Part shown: piece by piece, positions 1 through 7,326 of the stretch
How the letters are laid out: the number at the start of each line of letters is the position of its first letter
Numbering within the stretch: the first letter of the stretch is position 1
Assembly: GCA_020200675.1 (NCBI GenBank)
Contig: JAIVIG010000304.1
Coordinates: forward strand, 1,146 to 21,709
From: Actinomycetota bacterium
Lineage (GTDB): Bacteria; Actinomycetota; Rubrobacteria; Rubrobacterales; Rubrobacteraceae
DNA length: 20,564 nt
Direction of reading: 5' to 3'
Made by a program: the position numbers and the translations under genes
The notes under the pieces: generated by a model
The model's database searches: none
Seen by the model: the letters and a program-made list of their open reading frames with translations, nothing else
What the model was told of the DNA's origin: nothing

Positions 1-257
1 TCGGTGTACTCGTTCTCCGTCTCTACTCGCGCCTCTTCGACGTCTTTCGTGCTCGTGGACTCGGGCGGATCTTCGAGCGTATCCAAGAACGTCTCGGGGG
101 TCTGCCAGGCCAGGCTCTCGATCAGGAGGGGGTCGAGGTAGACCCGTTTCTCTGACTCGGGCGAGTAGATCTCCATTCGTACTCCGTTCCTGGTGCGAAT
201 CTTTCGCACCAGGGCGATCGCCGAATCGTTGGTGATCTCGGTGTACTCGTCTTCCAT
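1..257 (-). CDS. Small protein downstream of dioxygenase beta subunit (partial, 3' end outside window)
   Basis: An ATG at 255-257 opens a frame that stays open to the window edge (85 codons seen). It begins 10 bases after the stop of the dioxygenase beta subunit, so it is very likely the third gene of that operon. The protein is acidic, with no signal peptide or membrane segment. The core (residues ~10-55) contains the phrases VRKIRTRNG and LLIESLAWQTPETF. From memory this resembles short actinobacterial ORFs next to ring-hydroxylating dioxygenases that are often auto-annotated 'dihydrodiol dehydrogenase'; they are far too short for that activity, so I assign no function. After residue ~60 comes an acidic Ser/Thr/Glu stretch. 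The last codons seen (ENEYT) echo the start (EDEYTE), so a second copy of the domain may begin at the window edge. Confidence 0.6.
   Translation of the reverse strand, partial: MEDEYTEITNDSAIALVRKIRTRNGVRMEIYSPESEKRVYLDPLLIESLAWQTPETFLDTLEDPPESTSTKDVEEARVETENEYT
189..213. repeat. Perfect 11-bp inverted repeat with 3-base loop inside a coding region
   Basis: CCTGGTGCGAA at 189-199 and TTCGCACCAGG at 203-213 are exact reverse complements separated by TCT. The repeat lies early in the small gene on the minus strand, encoding part of its VRKIRTRNG segment, so its mRNA could form a stable triloop hairpin. Confidence 0.75.
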
Positions 258-267
258 GTCTCCCTGC

Positions 268-780
268 CTAGAGAAAAACGGAGAGGTTGTGTGTCATCAA
301 GACGGAGTGGTCCAGAAGGATCACTCTTTTCTTGAGCTTCCACTGGCCGTCTTCCTTGCGCAAGGTATCCTTGCGCTCAGCGGAGATCAGGTCGTTGCGA
401 GGATCGCTGCCCCGCGAGCGGTAAAGGAGCAGGTTCGACCGCACCGCTACCTCTTCTTCCTCTTCGCCTTCGGCGACCCTGACGTTGGTGACGAAGTGGC
501 GGGTGCGGGAGGGGGGGTCTTCGGCCCAGGCGTACTCTGTCTCCAGGCGTCTGACCCGCAGCTCCAGGCTGCCGCGCGTCTCCTCGAAGTAGAACGCTTC
601 TTCGCTGAAGCCGTCGCCCTCTCCCCGCTCCCGGTTCACACGCACCGGCATCAGGTACTCCGCGTCGTCGGTGAACAGATCCAGCCAGTCGCGTTCGCGG
701 CGCTCGTCTAGAAGCTCGGCCTCGTGCATCAGGAACGAGTAGACCTCCCAGTACGTCTCCACCGATGTCTCGAGCATCAT
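268..780 (-). CDS. Aromatic ring-hydroxylating dioxygenase, beta (small) subunit
   Basis: 170 residues, the usual size for beta subunits of Rieske dioxygenases of the benzoate/biphenyl type. These subunits form the structural half of the alpha3beta3 enzyme that adds O2 to an aromatic ring. Family features seen are the N-terminal helix with EAELLDERR and WLDLFTDDAEYLMPVRV (residues ~20-47), RTRHFVTNVRV in the middle and KLKKRVILLD near the C-terminus (SnoaL-like cone fold). The start is ATG at 780, or the adjacent ATG at 777; both sit right behind a GGGGG run, 13 bases after the alpha stop codon. The gene looks intact, but its partner alpha subunit immediately upstream is broken, so it is probably an orphan in this strain unless another alpha gene exists. 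The substrate cannot be told from the sequence. Confidence 0.88.
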   Translation of the reverse strand: MMLETSVETYWEVYSFLMHEAELLDERRERDWLDLFTDDAEYLMPVRVNRERGEGDGFSEEAFYFEETRGSLELRVRRLETEYAWAEDPPSRTRHFVTNVRVAEGEEEEEVAVRSNLLLYRSRGSDPRNDLISAERKDTLRKEDGQWKLKKRVILLDHSVLMTHNLSVFL

Positions 781-793
781 TCCCCCGTTCCCG

Positions 794-1874
794 TCAGGAG
801 CCGTTCTGGCCGTCCAGCAGGTGATCGAAGTACGTCTCCCAAAAGTGGCGCTGGGCGAAGTCCACGTAGTTCTTCGGATAAGCCGTGCCGGGACCGGGCC
901 ACTCTCCGTCGGGGATCGGCTCGACGTGCTTTGTCCCCGCCGAGTAGTTGAGGTAGTGCTGGCCCGACATCTCCCCGGCGGCGACCCGCGTCTGGCCGCT
1001 CCAGTTCTCCGCGTCGTCCTGCTCCAGGGTGCCAGACGCCCCAAAGGTCGAGAGGTACGCCCTGTTGGAGTTCCTCTTGAACTCCTCGGAGGCGTCCTTC
1101 TCCACGAGGCACCAGGACCAGATCTCCATCTTGCCCGGCCCCATCGGCTGCCAGACGCGGATGGTGAGGTAAGGGACGGATGTCGCGAGCTCTCCTTCCG
1201 CCTCTATGGCCATCGCGGAGTGGAGGAAGCTCAGGTTCGGGAAGACGGTGGCGTTCAACGGCATTATGGACTCCTCGTTGAGGAGCTCGACCTGGTCCTC
1301 GTTGAGGTTCTCCAGCATCGAGTCCACGATGCCCTGGGGGTAGTTGAAGTAGCTCCCCGGCTTGAACCCCATGAACAGGCACCCATGCTTGCCGGCGGTT
1401 ATCTGCACGCCTTCTTTGAGGTATGCCGGGCTCTTGACGCGCATGATGCCGGCCTTGATGGTGGACATGTGCGTAGACTGGGTGTGGTAGCCGTCGCCGA
1501 TGAAGTTCTCCGCGGCGAGCTTCCAGTCGGCTGGCATGATCCAGCGCTGGGGAGCGCCTACCACCTCCAAACCCGCCGGGCTCTTTTTGAGGTAGAAGTC
1601 AAGGTACCAGCCCATGTCCCCTATGTACTCCTCGAGCGGCGGGACGTCCGGGTTCAGGCTCGCGAAGATCAAACCCTCGTAAAGGGCCATCCGTGGCGCC
1701 GGGGTCATGGCCCACTCGTCCTTGTCGAGCCCTTCGGGACCATATGCTTCCTTCTGGAACGGGACCCCGTTTAGCTTCCCGGTGTTCTGGTAGGTATAGC
1801 CGTGGTACGGGCAGCGGAAGTGGCTGGAGTTGCCCGCGTCGGAGCGGCTCTTTTTCTCGAGTTTCCCCTATCAA
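794..1874 (-). pseudogene. Aromatic ring-hydroxylating dioxygenase, alpha subunit, 5' part deleted and frame broken
   Basis: The catalytic domain is well preserved. It has the ferrous-iron site ENFIGDGYHTQSTH (the two His and Asp of the facial triad region) and the later LEQDDAENW carrying the third acidic ligand. The Rieske domain is incomplete: the second half CPYHGYTY (1802-1813 codes CPYH) is present, preceded by SDAGNSSHFR, but the first CxH cluster ligand pair and everything before it are missing. Reading upstream in frame, the residues GKLEKK are followed at once by TGA and TAG (1868-1873). A ribosome binding site AGGAGGAG (1883-1890) sits 8 bases before a TTG codon (1872-1874) in another frame. 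The simplest reading is that the original start survives and about 90-100 codons have been lost just after it, with a frame change. The only in-frame ATG (1708) would give a protein without the Rieske cluster. Confidence 0.85.
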
Positions 1875-1882
1875 TGCCCTTA

Positions 1883-1890
1883 CTCCTCCT
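1883..1890 (-). promoter_or_regulatory. Ribosome binding site of the broken dioxygenase alpha gene
   Basis: AGGAGGAG on the minus strand, 8 bases before TTG (1872-1874). It marks the likely original translation start and therefore places the left deletion border within a few codons of it. Confidence 0.6.
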
Positions 1891-1927
1891 GCTCGGCATA
1901 GCCTTGCGTCCCTGAGAGTGTATCGAC

Positions 1928-1956
1928 TTGTAACATAGGTTTTGCGTTTCGGTCAA
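1928..1956 (-). promoter_or_regulatory. Predicted sigma-70-type promoter of the dioxygenase operon
   Basis: On the minus strand, TTGACC (1951-1956) and TTACAA (1928-1933) are 17 bases apart, about 55 bases upstream of the inferred start of the alpha subunit. The -10 match is moderate. Confidence 0.45.
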
Positions 1957-1963
1957 CTTCCAT

Positions 1964-1980
1964 GTTCGACGTTGCCGAAC
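1964..1980. promoter_or_regulatory. Operator-like inverted repeat upstream of the dioxygenase promoter
   Basis: GTTCG at 1964-1968 and CGAAC at 1976-1980 form an inverted repeat with 7 bases between, just upstream of the predicted -35 box. This position suits an activator site. No regulator gene is visible in the window. Confidence 0.35.
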
Positions 1981-2067
1981 GCAGCGCCACGGGCGCGGCG
2001 AGCGGGAGAGGCAACCCGCTCGCGGGACGGCTGAGATTCCCGGCTACATCATCGGACTCTTCTTTGT

Positions 2068-2361
2068 TCAGGCCAGAATGTGTGCTTCGAAGGCTTCGCG
2101 GGCCGCCTGCCCGGCGAGGACGCTGGAGAGCCTGCCGAGCTGCTCCTCGTAATAACCGCTGTTCTCGCTCGCCTCCAGGTCTTCTGCCGTCTCCCACAGG
2201 GAGATGAAGACGAGCTCTCCGCTCTCGGGGTCCGTCAACGCGACCAGGCTCTTGAACCCCTGCTGCTCCTCAGCGTGGGGTGCTATGGAGTCGCGGGCGA
2301 TGACGAGCGCCTCTTCCATCTTGCCCGGCTGCGTCCGGATCGTGGTCATTCTCGCGTGCAT
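2068..2361 (-). CDS. ABM-family (antibiotic biosynthesis monooxygenase-like) small protein
   Basis: 97 residues, the usual size of a single dimeric alpha+beta barrel (ABM) domain. Typical features are the N-terminal strand TTIRTQPGKMEEAL, the central PHAEEQQGFKSL, the strand GELVFISLWETAEDLEAS and a C-terminal helix. Such proteins act on quinones, haem or aromatic metabolites, or have no known substrate; nothing here decides. The start ATG at 2361 is supported by GGAGG about 7 bases upstream on the minus strand; a second in-frame ATG four codons later lacks this. The gene lies upstream of the dioxygenase operon on the same strand, but that operon appears to have its own promoter, so co-transcription is uncertain. 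Confidence 0.8.
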   Translation of the reverse strand: MHARMTTIRTQPGKMEEALVIARDSIAPHAEEQQGFKSLVALTDPESGELVFISLWETAEDLEASENSGYYEEQLGRLSSVLAGQAAREAFEAHILA

Positions 2362-2435
2362 GGTTCGCCTCCGTTTTCGCCCTGACGATTGCTTTCACGG
2401 TACATCTTAGCCCCTGGTCGACGCCGCCGCCTGCC

Positions 2436-2464
2436 GGAAATGCTTGGCCCTCCGGCCAACTTCC
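2436..2464. repeat. Small hairpin upstream of pyruvate carboxylase
   Basis: TTGGCC (2444-2449), loop CTCC, GGCCAA (2454-2459), flanked by GGAA and TTCC that can extend the stem. No T-run follows on either strand, so it is not a typical terminator. The rest of 2362-2516 shows no recognisable gene or convincing promoter. Confidence 0.35.
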
Positions 2465-2516
2465 TCGCTCGTCCGCGAACGCCTACTGGTCAAATGGAGA
2501 CGAGTGTGCGATTCTG

Positions 2517-5500
2517 GTGCCCAGGGCCAACGTTTTTTGCTCGGAGGTACCTCCGGTGAGGGCCTACCTGGACGTCGAGACGCTGGTGGACAAGGCCCTG
2601 GAGGTCGGGGCCGATTCGATCTACCCGGGCTACGGCTTCCTCTCCGAGAGCGCCGAGCTCGCGTCGGCGTGCGAGGAGGCCGGCCTGACCTTCGTGGGTC
2701 CCCCGAGCGAGGTCATTTCCCTTACCGGGGACAAGATCAAGGCGCGAGAGGCGGCGGAGTCAGCCGGAATCCCGATCACGCAAGCGTCGGGGCTCGTCTC
2801 GGACCCCGACGAGGCTTCGGAGGTGGCCGAGGAAGTTGGGTACCCGCTCTTCGTGAAGGCGGCCAGCGGGGGAGGGGGGAGAGGCATGCGCCTGGTCGAG
2901 GATGCCGAGGACCTGCAAGAGGCGGTGGATGCGGCGACGAGCGAGGCGGAGTCCGCGTTCGGCGATCCGTCGGTATTTCTGGAGCAGGCCCTCGTGAGAC
3001 CCCGGCACATAGAGGTGCAGGTGCTCGCCGACGCGGAAGGGGAAGTCATACACCTCTACGAGCGCGACTGCTCCGTGCAGCGGCGTCACCAGAAGGTCCT
3101 GGAGATAGCGCCGGCGCCTAACCTGGATCCGGACCTCAGGGACCGATTGTGCGAGGATGCGGTCCGCTTCGCCCGCGAGGTCGGCTACCTCAACGCCGGT
3201 ACGGTCGAGTTTTTGGTCGGGGAAGATGGCGAGCACGCGTTCATCGAGATGAACCCCCGCATCCAGGTCGAGCACACCGTCACCGAGGAGACCACCGACG
3301 TAGACCTGGTCAACGCCCAGCTGAGGATCGCCGGGGGGGAGACGTTGGAGGATCTGGGTCTCTCCCAGGAAGTAATAGAGCAGCGCGGCGTGGCCTTGCA
3401 GTGCCGGGTGACCACCGAAGACCCGGCGCAAGACTTCCAGCCGGACACGGGCAGGATCTCCGCCTACCGCTCGCCGGGCGGGTTGGGCATCCGCACGGAC
3501 GGCGGCACCGTCTACTCCGGCGCTGAGGTCAGCCCGTACTTCGACCCGCTCCTCATCAAGGTCACCGCTCGTGGGCCCGACCTGTTCACCGCGGCGAGGA
3601 GGGCGAGCAGGGCGCTCGCCGAGATCCGGGTGCGCGGCCTGGCGACGAACGTGGCATTCCTCCGGGCCGTCCTCAACGACGACGACTTTCTGGCCGGACA
3701 AACGAACACCTCCTTTATAGACGAGAGACCGCACCTCACGCAGGCCTCCGCGGGCAAGGACCGGGCGACCCGCCTGCTCTCGCTGCTAGCCGACGTCACC
3801 GTCAACCGCCCGAACGGCCCGCCCCCCGAAGCGCCCGACCCGCGCACCAAACTGCCGCCACTACCAGAGGGCGACGCGCCGGACGGTACAAAGCAGAAAT
3901 TAGATGAGCTCGGCCCGGAGGGCTTCGCCCGCTGGATGCGAGAGTCCGACGCCCTGCTCGTCACCGACACCACCATGCGCGACGCCCACCAGTCCCTCTT
4001 CGCGACCCGGATGCGCACCTTCGACATGCTCACCGTCGCCCCGCACTTGGCCCGGATGCTCCCGCAGCTCTTCTCCGCCGAGGTGTGGGGCGGAGCGACC
4101 TTCGACGTGGCCCTGCGCTTTCTGCGCGAGGACCCCTGGGAGCGGCTGGGGCGTCTGCGGGAGGCGCTCCCGAACACGTGCCTGCAGATGCTCCTCCGGG
4201 GCCAGAACGCCGTCGGGTACACGACCTACCCGGACGACGTGCTAAAGGCCTTCGTCACCGAAGTCGCCGAGACCGGCCTGGACATCTTCCGCGTCTTCGA
4301 CGCCAACAACGACATCCGCAGGATGCGTCCGGCTATAGAGGCGGTGCTCGAGACCGACGCCATCGCGGAGGGTGCGATCTCCTACACCGGCGACCTCTCG
4401 AACCCGAACGAAGAGCTCTATACCCTCGACTACTACCTGCGGCTGGCCGAGGAGCTGGTCGAGGCCGGCTCGCACGTCCTGTGCATAAAGGACATGGCCG
4501 GCCTCTTGCGCGCCCCCGCCGCCGAGAAGCTCATAAGTTCTCTGCGCAGCGAGTTCGACCTGCCGGTGCACCTGCACACCCACGACACCGCCGGCGGCCA
4601 ACTCGCCACCTATCTCGCGGCCTTGCGGGCGGGAGTAGACGCCGTAGACGGCGCCGCCGCCCCGATGTCCGGGATGACCAGCCAGCCGTCTCTGTCGGCC
4701 ATAGTGGCGGCGACCGAGCATACCGAACGCGAAACGGGCCTCTCGCTCGACGCCCTGGGGGATCTCGAGCCCTACTGGGACGCGGTGAGGACGCTCTATG
4801 CGCCCTTCGAGTCCGGGCTGCGCTCGCCGACGGGTACTGTCTACCAGCACGAGATACCGGGCGGCCAACTCTCGAACCTGCGGGTGCAGGCGACGGCCCT
4901 GGGGCTCGGGGAACGCTTCGAGGAGATAGAGCACGCCTACGCCCGCTGCGACGAGCTCCTGGGGCACTTGGTCAAGGTGACGCCCACGAGCAAGGTCGTG
5001 GGCGACCTCGCCCTGTACCTCGTCTCCTCCAACATAGATCCCGGCGATTTCGAGGAGGACCCCGCCGACTACGACCTTCCGGAGAGCGTGATCGGCTTCC
5101 TGCGCGGGGACATCGGCGAGCCGCCGGGCGGCTGGCCTGAACCCTTGCGCTCCGAGGTACTCTCGCAGCAGAATGGTGCGGAGGAAACCGAGGACGAGCC
5201 CTCAGAGGCCGGTTCCTCAGAGGCCGGTTCCTCCGGGGACGAGCAACTCCCCGAGGAGGACCGGGAGGCGCTCGCGCAGGCCGAGCCCGGCCAGGAGCGT
5301 CGCGCCGCGCTGAACCGGCTGCTCCTGCCCGACCCGGCCGCTGGTAAGGAGGAGGCCGAGGAGAGCTACGGCGACGTCTCCGTGATACCTACGAAGCCCT
5401 TTTTCTACGGGCTGGAGACTGGGCAGGAGCTCGACCTGGACCTCGAGCCTGGCGTCAGGCTCCACGTGGGGCTCGAGGCGATCTCGGAGGCCGACCAGCG

Positions 5501-5828
5501 CGGCCTCCGAGCCCTCATCGTGACCGTCAACGGCCAGGCGAGGAGCGTGGACGCCCAGGACCACTCGCTGGAGCCGGAGACGCCGGCTACGGAGAAGGCC
5601 GACCCGAACGAAGAAGGACATGTCGCCGCCCCGATGACGGGCGCGGTGACGCTGGCCGTCGAGGAGGGCGAGGAGGTCGAGGAGGGCCAGCAGCTCGGCA
5701 CGATGGAGGCGATGAAGATGGAGTCGTCAATCAGCGCCCCCGTCTCGGGCACAGTCGAGCGGATCGCCGTTGCTTCGGGCACTAACGTCGAGTCCGGCGA
5801 CCTCTTGCTCGTGCTAGAGACCTCTTGA
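2517..5828 (+). CDS. pyc: Pyruvate carboxylase, N-terminally truncated
   Basis: Biotin enzyme making oxaloacetate from pyruvate, bicarbonate and ATP. Domain order is right: biotin carboxylase (to ~400, with ATP-grasp K114 and GGGGRGM 118-124, HQK 191-193, MNPRIQVEH 245-253), carboxyltransferase (~480-770, DTTMRDAHQS from 484, catalytic K658 in CIKDMAG, metal ligands HLHTHD 685-690), an acidic Ser/Glu-rich linker (~885-930), and a C-terminal biotinyl domain with biotin lysine K1067 in EAMKM. The start is abnormal. Family members begin with ~55 residues including VLVANRGEIA and a DR.S.H..KADEA segment. Here homology starts abruptly at PVRAYLD and the open frame upstream (back beyond 2400) shows nothing like them. 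GTG at 2517 is the longest start; GTG at 2556 has a better ribosome binding site. The missing part belongs to the nucleotide-binding subdomain, so activity is doubtful. Confidence 0.88.
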   Translation: MPRANVFCSEVPPVRAYLDVETLVDKALEVGADSIYPGYGFLSESAELASACEEAGLTFVGPPSEVISLTGDKIKAREAAESAGIPITQASGLVSDPDEASEVAEEVGYPLFVKAASGGGGRGMRLVEDAEDLQEAVDAATSEAESAFGDPSVFLEQALVRPRHIEVQVLADAEGEVIHLYERDCSVQRRHQKVLEIAPAPNLDPDLRDRLCEDAVRFAREVGYLNAGTVEFLVGEDGEHAFIEMNPRIQVEHTVTEETTDVDLVNAQLRIAGGETLEDLGLSQEVIEQRGVALQCRVTTEDPAQDFQPDTGRISAYRSPGGLGIRTDGGTVYSGAEVSPYFDPLLIKVTARGPDLFTAARRASRALAEIRVRGLATNVAFLRAVLNDDDFLAGQTNTSFIDERPHLTQASAGKDRATRLLSLLADVTVNRPNGPPPEAPDPRTKLPPLPEGDAPDGTKQKLDELGPEGFARWMRESDALLVTDTTMRDAHQSLFATRMRTFDMLTVAPHLARMLPQLFSAEVWGGATFDVALRFLREDPWERLGRLREALPNTCLQMLLRGQNAVGYTTYPDDVLKAFVTEVAETGLDIFRVFDANNDIRRMRPAIEAVLETDAIAEGAISYTGDLSNPNEELYTLDYYLRLAEELVEAGSHVLCIKDMAGLLRAPAAEKLISSLRSEFDLPVHLHTHDTAGGQLATYLAALRAGVDAVDGAAAPMSGMTSQPSLSAIVAATEHTERETGLSLDALGDLEPYWDAVRTLYAPFESGLRSPTGTVYQHEIPGGQLSNLRVQATALGLGERFEEIEHAYARCDELLGHLVKVTPTSKVVGDLALYLVSSNIDPGDFEEDPADYDLPESVIGFLRGDIGEPPGGWPEPLRSEVLSQQNGAEETEDEPSEAGSSEAGSSGDEQLPEEDREALAQAEPGQERRAALNRLLLPDPAAGKEEAEESYGDVSVIPTKPFFYGLETGQELDLDLEPGVRLHVGLEAISEADQRGLRALIVTVNGQARSVDAQDHSLEPETPATEKADPNEEGHVAAPMTGAVTLAVEEGEEVEEGQQLGTMEAMKMESSISAPVSGTVERIAVASGTNVESGDLLLVLETS
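2543..2558 (+). promoter_or_regulatory. Ribosome binding site favouring an internal GTG start of pyc
   Basis: GGAGGT (2543-2548) lies 7 bases before an in-frame GTG (2556-2558), a better fit than the GTG at 2517. The site is half of a perfect 12-base palindrome GGAGGTACCTCC (2543-2554). In an intact gene it would simply be coding sequence (EVPP), so it may be coincidental. Confidence 0.35.
5201..5230 (+). repeat. Two perfect 15-bp tandem repeats in the pyc linker
   Basis: CTCAGAGGCCGGTTC occurs twice head to tail at 5201-5215 and 5216-5230, encoding the repeated SEAGS in the acidic linker before the biotinyl end of pyruvate carboxylase. It keeps the frame. Confidence 0.85.
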
Positions 5829-5868
5829 GGAAGAGGCGGCTCCCCGCGCCGGCTTTCCTGGCGGCTTC

Positions 5869-7323
5869 CTAGCTCGCCGCCTCGACCCCGGAGGGTTCTT
5901 CGGCTGCCCCCGTTTCCCGGATGAATAGCAGCACCACGAAGCCGACGAGGACTATGCCCGCGTCGAGCATCACCGCCGCGTTCCAGGCGCCGGTCGCGTC
6001 TCTAAGTACGCCGCTTATAGCCGGGGAGAGGACGGCTCCGATCTCGCCGACCAGGTTCATCATGCCGAACATCGCGCCCAGGTAGGCGGGGGCCGTCAGG
6101 TCCGCCGCGAGGGCGTGGGCCATCGGCTGCAGGGCGTTGAAGAACAGGCTGGAGACGAAGAACAGGACGCCTATCACGAGCAGGGATTGCCCCCCGTTCG
6201 AGAGGTAGAAGCCGAAGCCCAAAGTCAGGAGACCCAGGATCAGCATGAAGGAAGAGAGCATCCCCTTGCGCCCCCACCCCTTTACCTTGGCGTAGTCGGC
6301 TAGCCAGCCGCCGGCGGGGAACCCCAGGATGCCCGCCACGGCGAAGAAGACAGCCGTCAGCGCCGCCCTGGAGAAGGATTCTCCGCCAGAGGCGTCAGAG
6401 GCTATGGAGACCGCCCAGAAGCCGAAGAACCAGAGGTGCCAGAGGATCGCGATGAACGCGATGTAGATCAGAAACAGGTTCCTGTTGTAGAGGATCGGGG
6501 CCACTTCGCCGCCCTTGTTGCCGAAGATGAACCCGATCAGCACGAGGGCCAAAACGGCGACCAGACCCGCCATGACCCACTCCGGCAGTCCCGCCCAGAG
6601 GGTGACTGCGTAAACCCCTACCACGGCCACCAGAAAGACGACCGTGTACCCGCTCAAGCCCCGCAGCGCGGCAAGGTAAACCGGCCTGAAATCTCCCTGC
6701 CCCTTGAAGAAGGCGTGCATGCCGAACCCGACGACGAGCGTGACGGCGCCGAGCACGAAGAACGGCATCCGCCAGGCGCCCTCCGTCCCAAAGACGCTGG
6801 CTCCCAGCCCGATCAGGGGCGGGGTGAGAACGAATGCCAGCGTGAGCCCGATCGAGAGCCCGGTTATGACGACCCCCATACCGAAGCTCCGCTTCTCGGG
6901 GGGCGTCTGCTCGGTGATGACGCTGCGGTCGTTGGAATAGAACGCGCCCTCTCCGAGGCCCGTGATCACACGCAGCGCCACGAAGCCGAGGAGCGCGGTC
7001 ATGACCCCGCTGAGGATCGTGGCTATCCCGGCCCACACCACGCTCACCACGAGCATGGTGCGGTGCCCGAACCTGTCCCCCAGGTAGCCGCCCGGGAACT
7101 GCGTAAGCATGTAGCCCGCGAAGAACAGGCTTCCTATGAGCCCGCCCAAAGAGAACGGGCTTTCGACCCCCTGCACGAAGGAGATGTCGTTGTCGATCAT
7201 GTAAGAGACGATCGGCCCCGTCACCGTCCGATCGGCGTAGCTGACCGTCCACCCCAGGAGCAGCCACACCCACAGGGTACGGTACCGGTAGACCGGCCTA
7301 TCGCTCGCGCTCGTAGCGGCCAC
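5869..7323 (-). CDS. Major facilitator superfamily transporter, probably for an organic/aromatic acid
   Basis: 484 residues, strongly hydrophobic throughout. The MFS signature between segments 2 and 3 is clear (GYLGDRFGHR, residues 79-88). The first segment, GWTVSYADRTVTGPIV, and RVITGLGEGAFYSNDRS resemble the anion:cation symporter (ACS) branch that carries hexuronates, phthalate and other organic acids. After segment 6, two extra hydrophobic segments (starting YTVVFLVAVVGVYAV and WVMAGLVAVLALVLIG) precede the usual segment 7, so I count 14 rather than 12. The start is GTG at 7323, only 3 bases after the stop of the MetE-like gene, so the two are almost certainly co-transcribed; this is the last gene of the five-gene operon. 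It ends 40 bases from the convergent pyc stop without a clear terminator between them. Substrate unknown. Confidence 0.85.
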   Translation of the reverse strand: MAATSASDRPVYRYRTLWVWLLLGWTVSYADRTVTGPIVSYMIDNDISFVQGVESPFSLGGLIGSLFFAGYMLTQFPGGYLGDRFGHRTMLVVSVVWAGIATILSGVMTALLGFVALRVITGLGEGAFYSNDRSVITEQTPPEKRSFGMGVVITGLSIGLTLAFVLTPPLIGLGASVFGTEGAWRMPFFVLGAVTLVVGFGMHAFFKGQGDFRPVYLAALRGLSGYTVVFLVAVVGVYAVTLWAGLPEWVMAGLVAVLALVLIGFIFGNKGGEVAPILYNRNLFLIYIAFIAILWHLWFFGFWAVSIASDASGGESFSRAALTAVFFAVAGILGFPAGGWLADYAKVKGWGRKGMLSSFMLILGLLTLGFGFYLSNGGQSLLVIGVLFFVSSLFFNALQPMAHALAADLTAPAYLGAMFGMMNLVGEIGAVLSPAISGVLRDATGAWNAAVMLDAGIVLVGFVVLLFIRETGAAEEPSGVEAAS

Positions 7324-7326
7324 GTC

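Noticed and set aside
777..1382. Long open frame on the minus strand overlapping the dioxygenase alpha and beta genes
   Set aside because: It runs across the alpha gene in another frame, with Arg/Gly/Pro-rich low-complexity translation typical of a GC-rich shadow frame.
2444..3121. Plus-strand frame starting just before pyruvate carboxylase, considered as its missing N-terminus
   Set aside because: Its translation (starting MALRPTSSLV) shows none of the biotin-carboxylase N-terminal motifs, and further on it is an out-of-frame shadow of pyc.
5829..5868. Terminator between the convergent pyc and MFS genes
   Set aside because: Only a 5-base GGAAG/CTTCC match and repeated GC blocks; no stable stem with a T-run.
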